NCBI GenBank assembly: GCA_027604705.1
Contig: JADHYV010000049.1
Location: forward strand, 1 to 62,010
Length of the DNA stretch: 62,010 nt
Source: Allomyces arbusculus
Lineage: Eukaryota; Blastocladiomycota; Blastocladiomycetes; Blastocladiales; Blastocladiaceae
Direction: 5' to 3'
Shown: positions 21,853 through 34,200 of the stretch, in pieces
Numbering within the stretch: the stretch's first letter is position 1
Layout: the number at the start of each line of letters is the position of its first letter
Made by a program: the position numbers and the translations under genes
The notes under the pieces: generated by a model
The model's database searches: none
Told to the model about the DNA's origin: nothing
Seen by the model: only the letters and a program-made list of their open reading frames with translations

Positions 21853-23319
21853 TCAAATGATCGCAGCCCGCGTCATGAAGGCCCCATTCGCCACCTCCGC
21901 TGCCGTCGCCAGATTCTCCCATCCATCACGATTCAAACCTCGTCCTCGGCTACTACTACCTCGACCTCGCTGTTCCGCCCCCGCGTCCCCACGGTCGCTA
22001 CTCTCCATGGCAACCAAACATTGTCCAATGAACCCGGCCACGTCCACGACATCATCAAACGACCTGATCGGTCCACCCAACAACCGCGCCTGCACGAGCT
22101 CCGCATGCAGCAGGACCAAGTGCCGCCACATGGCTTCTTTCGCGCGCTCGTCCTCTTGCGCCGCGCGCGCCCAGTGTAATCCACACGCGAGCATGTGCCG
22201 CCAGATCGCGTCGCGGTTACGCGCGCCGCGCACGGCAGCGAGGACGGACAATTGCGTTCGCGTGAACACGGGCGCGGCCGCCCAGTCGTCGCGCGAATAA
22301 CATGCCAACAGCGCGCGCAGTTGGGACGCGGGCGGGTTCGACACGGCACGCGAGGCCGACGCGTCAATGTGGGTCGGGAACGGCCATGACACATCCATTT
22401 CGTCGTCGTGCGCTGCGGCGGACGTGCTCGGGTCGGGCTTGCGCACGTCGACCAACGACTTGAGGACCGCGACCCCTTGCACGTGCGCGAGCTGCGCGTG
22501 GAAGAAATGCAGCGCCCACGAGGACGGCAACGACCATGCGCGCGTCCACAGGGGGTGGTGTGCCGGGTCCATTGCGACGGCGCGGTGCACGGCGAGTCGC
22601 GACCGGCGCAATGCGGCGCGGACCTCCAGTGCGGGGTAATGGGCGAGCCGAGCTGCAAGGGTGCGTAACGTGGGCACTTGTGCGACGAGCGCTGCCACCA
22701 CGTCAGCGTCCAAGTTGGTCGTAGACCTGCCATCGACGAGCGCGCGCTGCGCGGCCGCGAGCTCGATTGACGGCCGATGCGTCATTTCGAGGGCCGCCCA
22801 GTCGTCGGCGAGCCTCGTGAGGGTCGCATCGGTGGTTGCGAGGACGGCGCGGTCGGACGGCGAGAAGAGGCCAGGGAGGTCGACGAGGTCGACGTGCGGG
22901 TCGAGAAGGGCGGGCCAGGCAGCGTGGCCCGGGTAGGGCAGAATGTCGGCGGCGGCGTCGTGCGTCAGGAGCGACGTTGCTTCGATTGTTGCGTCAATGG
23001 AGGAAGATGGGCGGGCGCGCGGCTCGAGGAGGGTGACCGACGTGGAGATGCTGCGGACGAAGCTTGGATTTCGAGCGATTGGAGCTTGGAAGCGGCGCGG
23101 AGCGGCCAGATCGCGGCGGGCATCAGCGTGCGATACGGCGGCAGACGGGCACGTGGGCGTGCATGTTGAGAAAGAGGCTGTCGTCGTCGTTGTCGTTGGG
23201 GTGGATGACGAAGAGGCAAGAGTGCGCATCGGCGTTGTCGAAGCAGCGGCGGCACGGCGCACGGCGGCTGCGATGCATGAGGTTGTCGACTTGCGAGCGA
23301 GCATCGTGGGCGCGATCAT
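21853..23319 (-). CDS. Unknown protein, probably mitochondrial
   Basis: 488 residues in one exon, ATG at 23319. The first about 100 residues are rich in Arg, Ser, Ala and Thr and nearly free of acidic residues ('MLARKSTTSCIAAAVRRAA'), as in a mitochondrial presequence. The remainder is a mostly helical, Ala/Leu/Arg/His-rich domain with 'PYPGHAAWPALLDPHVDL' and 'WRHMLACGLHWARAAQEDE'. No catalytic motif or membrane segment is apparent. I do not recognise the family. Confidence 0.6.
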   Translation of the reverse strand: MIAPTMLARKSTTSCIAAAVRRAAAASTTPMRTLASSSSTPTTTTTTASFSTCTPTCPSAAVSHADARRDLAAPRRFQAPIARNPSFVRSISTSVTLLEPRARPSSSIDATIEATSLLTHDAAADILPYPGHAAWPALLDPHVDLVDLPGLFSPSDRAVLATTDATLTRLADDWAALEMTHRPSIELAAAQRALVDGRSTTNLDADVVAALVAQVPTLRTLAARLAHYPALEVRAALRRSRLAVHRAVAMDPAHHPLWTRAWSLPSSWALHFFHAQLAHVQGVAVLKSLVDVRKPDPSTSAAAHDDEMDVSWPFPTHIDASASRAVSNPPASQLRALLACYSRDDWAAAPVFTRTQLSVLAAVRGARNRDAIWRHMLACGLHWARAAQEDERAKEAMWRHLVLLHAELVQARLLGGPIRSFDDVVDVAGFIGQCLVAMESSDRGDAGAEQRGRGSSSRGRGLNRDGWENLATAAEVANGAFMTRAAII

Positions 23320-23937
23320 GGCGTTGACGGACGTTGTTGCTGTAGCAAGAGAGCGAGAGCGAGCGAGGGAGGGCGGACCGAGGCGGGGACGCCGTCAACA
23401 GTGATCGTGCACGGTGCTGTGAAGCCGGTGGTGGCTCCGCTCTGTGTTCTTCGATAACGGGCGATTGGCGGCCGCGTCCCACACACCAGCGTGACCAGCA
23501 AGCCGCAAAGAAAAGCGCGTCTCGCACCGCCTCGCGTCCGAAGGGATGCGCAGTCTTCGCTGCATGAGCCGACATGCGCGCGATGCTTGCAGTATTTATG
23601 CTCTCTTTTGCGCGTACAGGAGAACGCGCGGGTGGAGGGGGGAGTGCGCGGGCGGAGGAGAAAGCGCTCGGGCGTTGGAGAGGATGAGTGTTGGGCCGGG
23701 CGAGTGTTGGGCCGTCAAGGAACAGCGTGCAATGGCTTCGTAGTCACAATCACAATCAGGCTTTGTATCTCGCACCACCATTCTGTGTTCCTTTCGTCCT
23801 TGTTCTCTACCTCGGTGAGCTCGGCGTGCCGGAGCGGAGACAAACTGGCTTTCAATCACGCATCTGTGCAAAATCGCGTCCGATTGGCTGCACCCATGGA
23901 CGTCTCCCCTCTTCATCCCTCCCCACCATCGTACCAC
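23320..23937. other. Intergenic region
   Basis: 618 nt between two minus-strand genes. It must contain the promoter of the putative mitochondrial protein. No TATA box or repeat was recognised. Confidence 0.4.
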
Positions 23938-26900
23938 TCAACTCGACGCTGCACGCCGCGCCTCCACCCCATTCCCCACCGCCGAAGCCGCCACCGACGG
24001 CACCCCAACCGACGCCCCGCGACTCGGTGCCGTGACGCTTGCGACCGACGCGAGCCCCGTCCACGCGAGCATCACTTGAACGACCTCGTGCGGCGACTGC
24101 AAGTGCCACCCGGCTGTCGTGCGCTTACTCGCGGGCCCGATCGTGACCGTCCAGACGGCCGTCTGCTGCGACCCGCGTGCGGCGGCACTGGCTCCGGCGT
24201 CACCGCCCGCGAGCGAGCCGGTGCACGACGTGGTGCCGACGGTGTCGACGATCGGGTGGTGGTACGCGGCGACAGGGGAGGGCGGGACGGACCCGGCGCC
24301 GGAGACACCGGCCGAGGTGGTGGTGTTCGGGTTGTTGGCGTTGGTGGTCGAGGTGGACTTGGCCGGGTGCCGGAACTCACGGCGGAGACGCTTGAACTGG
24401 ATTATCGTATGAGCACAGGTCAGCAACCGCTCGTCGGAAAATAGTCGCCAGAGGGAGCACGCACCATCGTCTCGTCCGTGACATCGTCCCCCGCGCAAAA
24501 CACATATGTGAACCGTGCGCCCCTCGGCGCAGCCGTGGCTAGCAACCGGTGCACAATCTCGCCCTTGTTGATAGCCAGCGGCCGCACCTCGAGGTTCTTC
24601 TTGCCCTTCATCACCTCGAGCGGCAGCTTCGACAGCACCGCGTTCTCGAGGTGGTTCTGGCACTCCTTGGCCTGGAACGCGCCAAACTGCGGGTCGGCGA
24701 GTCGGTGGTGCCAGACAATGCTCGACTTCTTTTCCTCGATGAACGACCCGGGCTACGCAAACGCGGCCGTCAGTGTCAGCGCTCGCCTTCCCCCCACCAC
24801 TTCGTCGTCCCTGGCGAAATCCGTACCGTGCGCTCCTGGTAGTACTGGAAAATCTCCTTGATTTCAGCCTTCCACACAGCCGCATCGCCCAATTCCTCGG
24901 TCAAGTCGAGCCACCCGCGCGCGTCGTACGGCATGCGCAAGTAGCACCCATGCTCGGCGCACAACCCCAAACCCGGGATGTGTCCGAGCCACGCGTCGAG
25001 CGTCGCCTGGTCGCGGCCGGAAATGATGAACACGCGGTTCGACCGATCCGCACAGAGCGCCGTCAATGCTTGCAGGAGTTCGGGCGAGGGTTCAGCGGCC
25101 GACGGCACGCGCACAATCTACACCGACGAACGCGGGTCAGTGAAAATACCCGGGCGTGTCGGGATAGTGGCCAGTAATGGACGTACCGGCGTGAGCGTCC
25201 CATCATAATCAAACAATATCAACCGCATCGGCTTGACCGCGCCGACTGCCGCGGCCCCATTCGCACCCGACACCGTACTGTTCGGCGGCACCACCCCACC
25301 GCCATTCCCGGCGGCACTGCTGCTAATCGACGAGCTGCGTGACCGCGCCGCTGCTGCCGCGACCGCCGCAGCCTGCACTTTCTCCTTCTCCCCCTCGTTC
25401 CCCGACGTCGGCGCGACGACCACGGCGGCATGAAACGCGGCAACACACCGGGCGACATCCAGCCTCGGCGTTGTATGCGTCGCGCTCATCAAGTGGCGCG
25501 CATGCGACCCTTCGAGCGCGCGCACAAACGACCGCGCCCATTTCGGGCTCGTGTACTTGGTGACCATGGCCATCGATTGCCGGTGCCGCTGGATGCGTTC
25601 GGCGCGCGGCATCGCCAGGGCGTCGGCGAGCGTGGCCGCGACGCCGAGGTAGTCGTACGGGTTCACGATGAGCGCGGCCGAGAGCGAACCGGCGGTCCCG
25701 GTGAATTCGGACAGGATGAGCGGCGCAGGGGCCCAGGAAGGGTCGGTGTCGGCGTCGTCGAACGTGGACGAGGTGGATGAGGTCGGCGGCGGTTGTTGGC
25801 AGACGATCAGTTCGTGCGAGACTGTGTTGTACCCGTCGCGAATCGACGTGATGCAGCCCTACAATGCACAAAGTCGAGCCGTCGCCGGTCAGTCAACCGC
25901 GCACGCATCCGCATCACCAAGACAGCTGTGCTAAAACGTACCACATCCGCGACCGACAAAAGCGCATAAAAATCGTCCGGCTCGACGGTGCGATGCACAT
26001 GATGCACCGGCGAATACTCAATCGTGCCATAGGTCCCATTGATCTGCGCGACCAGTTCCGACACTTTGGCCTCCAATTTCGCATTCGCGTCCTTCTGGCC
26101 CGCGGCCGGCTGCGTGATCTGCACGAGAATCACCTTGTTCTGCCATTGCGGGTAGAGCTGCAGCAGTTTCGCAAACGCGAGTAGTTGGTGCACGACGCCC
26201 TGCAGCTGGTCCGACTTGTTGCGCGAGACAATCACGCGCTTGCCCGCGTAGAGTTCGCGCAATGCCGCAGTTTTCGCGCGGACCGCAGGGGAACGACGGC
26301 GCGCGTCTGAGTGAGCCGCGTCGATACCGATCGGGAAAATGCCGATTTCCACGTGCCGACCGTGGTATTCGATGCCCGTCGGTGTGGATTCGAGGCCAAG
26401 CACGCGCGTGCAGCACGAAACAAAATGACGCGCAAACGAGTAGTTGTTGAACCCGCTATTTTTGTGGAGATTGTCGTTGTGAGCATCTGGTCGAAAGGCG
26501 AGCACCACCATACGCGCACCGCATCACATGCAACAACAACACGTACATGAGCGACGCGCCGAGAATCGCCTCGAGCAGTGCCGCGCGCTTGGGCAAGCAC
26601 CGAAACAGTTCCGACGACGGGAACGGCGTATGCAAAAACAACCCAATCGACATATCCTGCGTCTCCCAGCTCGTCGCCATGGACGCCGAATCATCGTCGA
26701 CCGGCGGTTCTGTCGGCAGCCCTTCGCCATTCCATCCGCGCAAAATCATCGACATGAACGTTGACGACGCGTTCGAATCGACTGATGGCGTTGGCGGCGG
26801 GCGGCGGCCCAGCACCATCGCGCGCAGTTGCGCGGGAACGAGCAACAGGTGATAGTCGTGCACGAAAACGAGGTCCCCGGGCAAGTAAGTGCGCAGTGCG

Positions 26901-27811
26901 GTCTGCGCGTACTCGAGGTTCGCGCGGACATAGGCCTCCCAGTGCCGCTGTTCCTGGCGGCCGTCGGTCGCGACGCCCTCCCAGAGCGAGTAGTGCAGCA
27001 GCGGCCAAAGCACCGTCTTGCAGTACCCCTCGTAGTGGTCGGTCGCCGTGGCCTCGTCCAGGAACACGGGCACAGCCGAGTGGTCGCGCCAGAGCAAACT
27101 CGCGAGTTCAGCCTGGTCGGCGGGCGTGAACGCGTAGCCCTCGATAACGTGGCCCGTCGAATCAACCGCCGGACCCACGGCACCGACGTAGACGGACGGA
27201 TAAGCAATCGCGTCGTCCGACTCGGCGGCCGCCGCGGCCGCACTCACGGGCAAGTCGCGCGCCGACCGATTCGCGAGCGGGACCGTGGGCGGTGCCGCGT
27301 GCGCGAGCGAATGAATCCCCGAATACAGTGCCTGGTGGCCAGGGCGCGGCACGAGCTTCCACCGCGGACGCGTATCAGGGGCCGTATCGGCCCCATCTGC
27401 GGGCACCGGAGGAGCCAGCGGCGGCGGCGGCGCGTGCCGCGTCGTTCCTGTCCCCACCCCATTTGTCCCCACCCCACGCATGCCCGCGCGGGGAACCGAT
27501 GCATGGTCGACAACTGCGGGCGCATGGCTCCAGACGGGGGTCAGCGGGTCGTCGGGCACACACGCCGGCGTCGGGAGCGGGAGGGTGACGGTCGGGCGCG
27601 CTGAAAGCGCGCGCCGCAGAGAGGACGTGGCCCCGGATGCGTCTGAGGCGCGCGGCACGTCGCGCGCGTCGATGAGCATGGCCTGCACCGACAGAGTGTG
27701 CAAAATGTGCAGGATGCGCGGCGGTGGGGCTGCGGGCTCGGCGCCGTCGGCGAGTTCGTCGGGACTCTCGGCGCGCGGCGGCAAGGGTGGGGGCGCCGTG
27801 TCGGGCGTCAT
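23938..27811 (-). CDS. TPS2: Trehalose-6-phosphate phosphatase with fused synthase-like domain (Tps2 type)
   Basis: Removes phosphate from trehalose-6-phosphate, the last step of trehalose synthesis. Exons in reading order are 27811-26547, 26455-25942, 25858-25187, 25117-24827, 24752-24465 and 24396-23938, giving 1,162 residues with all phases consistent. The N-terminal GT20-like domain keeps 'VFVHDYHLLLVPAQLRAM' and 'SARDLPV', but the usual synthase 'RLDYxKG' site reads 'SRNKSDQLQG', as expected for a non-synthetic Tps2-type domain. The phosphatase domain has the HAD nucleophile motif 'DYDGT' (about residues 810-814), 'NKGEIVHRLL' and 'AGDDVTDE' (about 1001-1008). The C-terminus is long and disordered. 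Introns are 68-91 nt. It probably works in a complex with a separate Tps1. Confidence 0.9.
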
Positions 27812-28102
27812 GGTTGAGAAGTTGGTTGGTTACAGCGAAATACAGCGAGTTGCAAGCAGCGACGGGCTCTGTCGTCGTGAAGGGAAGGAATGGCGGAGGA
27901 GGGTGGTCGTCGGATGGTGGCTGTGGCCGCTTGGTGGTCGGTTGATGGTGGTCGGGCTGACGTTGTGATTTGGCGTGTGCCGACCGGAATCATCTCCACG
28001 CGTTTCTCACGTTACAAATACAGACCTGGATGGAGCACATCACACACATCCATTTGCAGCATCACACTTCATTCACCCTCCACTTCCTACTCGCAGAATC
28101 TC

Positions 28103-28133
<31 letters not shown>

Positions 28134-29488
28134 CCCGATGCGGCATCTCGTCCAAGCTGTCTTGCGCTGTGGCCCCGACTCCCGCGGCCCGCGGGTGCCG
28201 CTCGCCACCAGGCTCGTCCCCTCCCCTACCGCTCGGCTTGGTTCGGTCCTTTCTGCAAGAGACTCGCACGCTGTCATCCATGGATGGTACTGAACGACAA
28301 CGCTTCTTCAATGATACTATGTAGCAATTCACAGGACGGCTATGTTTGTCTCCTTGATGAGCATTGCTTTCACGATCCAACCGATAATATACGTCTGAAA
28401 CTGCTTGCACAACTTGGAATCGGCCGTGATGGAGTGATATGAAGCCAATATTGTTGTGAAACCCTCTTCCTTGTCTGACTTGCGCCAATTATGGAGGAGG
28501 TCAAGGACTTGTACTCAACGGCGCGCGTGACCCGTGGGCCAAAATGCTCCGCTTCATGAACCCGCCAGGACGCCAAGGACAACAGAGGTGCACTGGCAAA
28601 GGGGGACCAGGAACGTTGTAAAACCTGTGGCCGATAAGATTGGCACACCTGCGTGATTGAATGATTCGGTGAGCGAGTCGTATTCAACAGTAGTTGCGAG
28701 TCTCATGCACCTTTGTCCAATTAGATTGGGTTCGTGTTGGGCACAAGTCTGTCAACCGAGATGACAAACGGGAACCTCTCACGTTCGGGCAAAAGCAGGA
28801 AGTGATATTTAACTCGGACGCAACTGCCCTCCTGGTTCGTTCGCGCACACTCATTCAAATCATGTCACGCCGCAATCACGCCAGGGCAAGAGTCCAGGCC
28901 GGCCAGCACCTGCGGCCGCTCGCGCAATGCGAAGCGGGGGCATGAGGGGCCCATCACGGTGGAGCTCAGCGCGGGATGCACGGCGTGTGCGCGTGCACAT
29001 CACATCACGGCGGGGTGGAGGTCGCAGCGACGGACCGGGTGATTCCTGGTCGAGCGGTCTTGGTCTGAGTTCCTCGGCCGTCGGCCGCTGGCGCGGATCG
29101 ACACGTTAAAAATTGATGTTCGAGATGATTGCTGGAACCGTCCTGATTCATATGCTGCTTGCAGCTCGCGCTCACGCCAACCGGTTTGAGGAACAAACAT
29201 CACTTCATTATTTACACTCTCCTCTCATCGTCGTCCTCCTCGTAAACAAACAGCGACAATAATTAAGAGCCTGCGGACCGCCTGGCAAGCGCAAGCGCGC
29301 TCGCGACGGCCGTGTCGGCGGTGGTATGAACAAGCAGACCGTCTTGGTCTAAGCAGAAGAGCAAAAAGCAATACGCCAGGCGCGAACGACACGCGCGCGC
29401 GCGCAGTAAAACAAATCACGCCGTGACGGCGCGAACCGCGCGCATGGCCCCGTCACGACCCGACCGCAACGACAACGGTTCAGACCGT
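27812..29488. other. 1.7-kb intergenic region
   Basis: Lies upstream of TPS2 and downstream of the small secreted-protein gene. It contains the (GCAC)n microsatellite at 28102-28133. The part from about 28310 to 29420 is less GC-rich and holds only short, motif-free frames. No RNA gene or mobile element was recognised. Confidence 0.4.
28102..28133. repeat. (GCAC)n microsatellite
   Basis: About eight perfect or near-perfect GCAC/CGCA units in the upstream region of TPS2. Confidence 0.9.
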
Positions 29489-29923
29489 TTACGCCGGCAC
29501 GAACTTGATCGACTTGACGACGAGCGGGATCTTGGGGTTGGCCGGGTCCGGGTAGGCCGTGCCCTTGCCGTGGTAGGTCGAGATTTCGGCGACCGGCGCG
29601 CCGGCACAGCCCCACTCGCGATAGAGCCGCACTTTCCAGGCATCGCGCCCATCGTTCGCGTAGGGCGGCTGCGTCTGTAGGTAGACGAAACCGTCGGCAC
29701 GGCCTTCAAGACCGCGGCACTCCTTGATCACCGACTGGTAGTCGCCGTAGACTTGCACGGTCGTCGGGCCCGCGGGGGACTGCGCCCAGTAAAGGGTGAC
29801 GAGCGGGTCGTTGGGCGGGAACGGGCCCGGGTTCTGGCCGTTCGGCACGGGCGTCGCCGTGGCCGCGGCAATGGCGAGGACGGCGACGAGCGCGAGAATC
29901 AGCACGTGCTGGACCGTGAGCAT
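29489..29923 (-). CDS. Small secreted protein of unknown function
   Basis: 144 residues, ATG at 29923. The N-terminus 'MLTVQHVLILALVAVLAIAA' is a clear signal peptide with likely cleavage near residue 24. The mature chain is about 120 residues with two cysteines ('KECRGLEG' and 'REWGCAGAP'), which could form one disulphide, and no membrane anchor. A TATA box sits about 90 nt upstream. It is divergent from the multidomain redox gene, about 1.3 kb away. The family is not recognised; it is not obviously related to the arrayed secreted family further right. Confidence 0.75.
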   Translation of the reverse strand: MLTVQHVLILALVAVLAIAAATATPVPNGQNPGPFPPNDPLVTLYWAQSPAGPTTVQVYGDYQSVIKECRGLEGRADGFVYLQTQPPYANDGRDAWKVRLYREWGCAGAPVAEISTYHGKGTAYPDPANPKIPLVVKSIKFVPA

Positions 29924-30010
29924 CTTCGAGATGGTGGTGGTTGCTTTGGTAGTTTGGGTTGCTTGGTGAAGTGTCTTGATTGACGATGGGCCAAGAAGGG
30001 CGGCATAGCG

Positions 30011-30020
30011 CGCTTTTATA
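30011..30020 (-). promoter_or_regulatory. TATA box of the small secreted-protein gene
   Basis: TATAAAAGCG on the minus strand, about 90 nt upstream of the ATG at 29923; position and sequence fit a canonical TATA element. Confidence 0.7.
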
Positions 30021-31220
30021 CCCAAACAGCACGCAGCACTCATCCTGGCTCGCTGCGGTCGACGAGCGGGCATGCCCTCGAAGCGTGTGTCGAGTGCAAA
30101 CATTCCATTGGTGGCACTGGCACCCGACGGGCACTGAGTCGACCGAGCCAAGAACCGGCACGCCAGACAGGCCAGGCCAGGGCGGCAAAAACGATGCGCC
30201 GTGAAGCGGTCCGCAGCGTGCGCGTCTCGGCATGAACGCGAGAGGGAAGGTTCACCCGGACCGACCGGCCAGAACGCGAGTCGCGAACCAAGAAGCGCAC
30301 GGGTTGATCAGAGTTGATGGGCGTCGCGTCGCGTCGCGTCGCGTCTTTGCGAACGCAACATGCCGAGTGCTCCGCAGCACCCAGGTGGAGAGAACCAACG
30401 CAAACGTCCGCGTCACGTCGACGTGGTTGTGGTGCCATGAACGGCGGTGGCTGCAACAGAGCCGGGTTTCGGCGAGCATCAAGCTTGCTGCCTGTAAGGT
30501 TTGGGCGCTAGTGTGACAGTGCGGGTTGGTAGAAGCATGCCGGTCACTCCATGGTGAGCCAGGGTGATCTGCTCCCGGGCGAACACTGTGCAGGTCGCCG
30601 ATAGCACATCTGCTGTCGTCGGTTGGGTTGCCGTCCGTCGTGTCGTCATCAAGCGTCGTCGTGTTGACGTTGCGCTGGCCGTTGCTCAGCGGACGCGGCC
30701 GTGCACGGCGCGTTTCGGTGCGGCGTACCAACACGTGCAGGCCGCGTGCCGCAAATTGTCTCTGTCCTCTGGCATGGCATGTCTCCCACAGTCTCCACTT
30801 CCACTCCCAACGCAGGCGGTCGCCCATCGCGCGCCCCGATGCCCCGCGGCCGCGCCGGCCGCGTTCGATTGCGAGCGGCCGGGAACGCAACTTGCTCGCA
30901 CACTCTCCGCATTCTCACGTGTGCCCGCGGTCCCGCCCTGTCGTGCGGGTGCAGTGCCGCCGCGGCCGTCGTTGACGTACCCGCTTCAACCCTCCGACTT
31001 GCAACGATACCCCTCCTGTCCCCGATTCGCGATCCGAACAGCAGCGGACCACGCCCGACACCAACACGGCGACCGCGCTCCACTTGTCACGCCGTCTGCT
31101 GCTGTCGTCGTGTCGTCGGATCCGTCGTGCTGCGCGCTCGGCTGTCGCCCTCGCGCGCACCGCTCCGCCATTCCTGATTCTGCCCGCATTCCATTGCAAC
31201 GACTGCCCTCACTGCCGCAA
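30021..31220. other. Divergent intergenic region
   Basis: 1.2 kb between the small secreted protein (minus) and the redox fusion gene (plus). It contains a GCGTC pentanucleotide repeat. The plus-strand frame of the fusion gene's exon 1 extends upstream to about 30564 without a convincing signal sequence, so the later ATG at 31221 was preferred. Confidence 0.5.
30321..30345. repeat. (GCGTC)5 repeat
   Basis: Five perfect tandem copies of GCGTC in the divergent intergenic region. Confidence 0.9.
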
Positions 31221-34200
31221 ATGGCCCTCGTTATTGCCGGCTTGATCGAACCGACCGCCTGCCGGCCACCGCCCAGGCTACTGTCAATTGCACGATTGCG
31301 GCATCCTCGCGGCCCGGTGGTCGCCCTCGCACTCTTGCTCGTTTCGCTGCTCCTCTCGTGCACGCCCCTCCTTGCGCGCGCACAAGCCGTCCAGTCGGCC
31401 ACCGGCTGGGGCAACAATCCCGTCAAGTCCTGGTGGGGTGCCGCGGGCCGCCCACTGTCGCGTTCGGTCGTGCCCAGCGGATTCGCCGACAACATCTCGG
31501 CCGTGACCTGGACGGCGCCGTCGCCGCGGTTGATTGCCAAGTCACTGTTTGACAATGCCGCGATCCAGGCTGCCTTGACCAACAATGGCGCACCCACAAC
31601 GTGGTCGGCATTGCTTTCTTACTTCAACGAAGTGCGTGACAGGTCATTTCTTCGCGTGCGCCCAACTTGGTACTCATTGGGTCTCGGCTGACGCGCGGGC
31701 CCGCGATCTATTGCTGAACGACAGCTCTTGTACCTCGACCTGGTCCAGCTCCAACTCGACCCGACCGCGCCTTTCCCGATCCCTGTCCCGGCATGCGACG
31801 CGACGCTTGACCCGGCCTGCACGGGCACCGTGGTCATTCAGCAGGCGCGCGCTGCGGGCAACTTTTCAGGTCCCATCAACGAATTCCAGGCCTACAATCT
31901 CGCCACAGCTTTCATCGATGCTGGGTTTCTCTACGGTTCGTTCGCTGGGTCTTGCCGCTTGTTTCTCCACCAAGCCCCGACTGACATGTCCTATTTAGGC
32001 ACGAGCACCTCGACGCAGCAGTCGCTCCGCACCCTGACCGGTGGCCTGCTCAACTTGCCCAACAACCAGCTGCCGACCGTCACTTACTCGTCACCGCGCA
32101 CGCTCGGGTCGACCGTGGTCCCCGCGTTCCAGCCCGTGGCGCTCGCCGGTGACTTGCGCATTAACAAGCATCCTGCGCTCGTAGCGCTTGTCACGATTCT
32201 CGCGCGTGAACACAACCGGAAGGCCGTGGCGCTCGCCGCGACGAACCCGACGTGGACCGACGAACAGTGCGTTCTGCTGGTCTTAGCGGGCACGACGGTG
32301 TTTGGTCATTCTTATTCCTTCGTGCGTCTCTTCTAGGCTCTTTCAAGGCGCGCGCCGGTGGGTGATTTCCGTCTGGCAGCGCACTATCTTTGACGAGGTA
32401 CATCCAACCCCACCTCCCGCACTCTTGTGTGCCACACCGCTCACCGACCTTCCACCACGGTAGACCTACGGCGCGACGATCGGGACCGGGTACCCCAGTT
32501 TCCCCGGGTACTCGAACACGACCAACCCGGAAATCGACACTTTCGCGGCCGTCTGCGCACTCCGGCTCGGGACCATGGGCCGCCAACCCGTTCTCTACCG
32601 GTACAATGACGACGGATCGGAATTCGCGACGGGCCACATTTACACGACCGGCTCGTTCACGCCGTTACCCCTCGTCAACTTTTCGGCACCCGGCGCTCTC
32701 GAAGCCGTCCTGCGCGGTTTGGTCGGTTCGGCCGAGGCGCGGATGGGGCCCGGCGCGCATACGAGTGTCGCCGCGGACCTGGCACTGATGATTCACCGCG
32801 CGCGCGACTTGGGCGTGCCGTCGTACGTGGCCGTCCGCCGCGCGCTCGCGCTCAGTGTGCCAACAAGCATGGCAGATATTTCGTCGAATGCCGGCGTGCA
32901 AGCCGTGCTCACGTCGCTTTACGGGTCGGTGGCGAATGTCGAAGGGTGTGTGGGCGCCTGGGCTGAATCGTTTGCGTCGACGGCGCGGGTGGGCCCAACG
33001 ATCGCCGCGGCCATAGCCAAACTACTCACGACCGCCTACAAGTCGGACACGTTCTACTATGCGTCGCCGACGTCCGGGTATTCGGCGAACGCGATTGCTG
33101 TGAAACAAGCGACCATGGCGTCGATTTTCGTCGCGAATACGAACTTGACCGTGTTCCCAAATAATGTCATCAATCCGGCGAATCCGCTCGTCGCGTTCAA
33201 GAATGCCACGGCGGCAACAAGTGCGGCGACGGACTTGTACGCGGCACGGACGGTGCAGCTCGAGGCCGGGACGACGCTCAACTGGACGATTGCCGAGCCG
33301 TACATCACGTTCCAGCTGGCCACATCGAATACGGGCTGGATGGCGATTGGGGTCGGCGGGTACGGGATGCCCAACACCATGGACATTGCGCTCATCACGT
33401 GGCCGACGACCGCGAACCCGGTCATTGACGACTACTACAACTCGGGCTACTCGCCATTGCGCGACACGGCGAATGGCGGGACCGCTGACCTGACCGGGTT
33501 TGCCTACATGGTCGACGCGATGGGCCGGAACCGGTACACGTGGCGCCGCCTGCTAGCGTCGGGCGATGCGCGCGACTTGAACATCACGACCGGCTATATG
33601 CCCCTTGCGTTCGCGTACGGCCCGACACCCAATCTCGCGTACCACGGGTCGCGTCGTGGTAAGACCTACGTCAATTTCTACGCGACGGCGAGCACCCCGA
33701 CCGGCACGATCGGCGGGGGGAACGGGACAACGACGCCGCCGCCACCGACCAAGTACTCGAAACCAATTGGGCTCAAGGTGCTGCACAGCTTGTTGATGAT
33801 TCTGGCCTTCTTTTTTGTAATCCCGTTCTCGGTCTTTACCGCGCGGTACTGGGCGTCCAAGAACTGGCTTGACCTGCACTTCAAGACGAGCCAATTCGTG
33901 TTTTCGCAAACCGCCTTGTCGCTCCTCTCGGCGCTCGTCGCGCAGGACGGCCAACTGTCGTCGGCGCACGGAATCTGGGGGATGGTCACGTCCGTTGGCC
34001 TCGGCCTGACGATGCTCTTGGGGATCTCCGCGAGTATGATGGCGCGGTTCGGTCGCACCGCGCAGACGTGGTCCCGCCGTCTGCATTTGCCGCTGGCCAT
34101 TGGCACGTGGTGTGTGGGCGTTTACGACTCGCTGCTAGGATGCGATGCGATCGAGAAGCTGAATCCGGCGTACAAGTGGTTCCGCGGGTTGACGTGGGCG

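Noticed and set aside
28102-28133. Short GCAC repeats considered as a possible CRISPR-like or regulatory array
   Set aside because: Simple four-base microsatellite without spacers.
30564-31220. Upstream extension of the redox fusion gene's first frame
   Set aside because: It is in frame but compositionally unlike coding sequence, and the ATG at 31221 directly precedes a good signal peptide.
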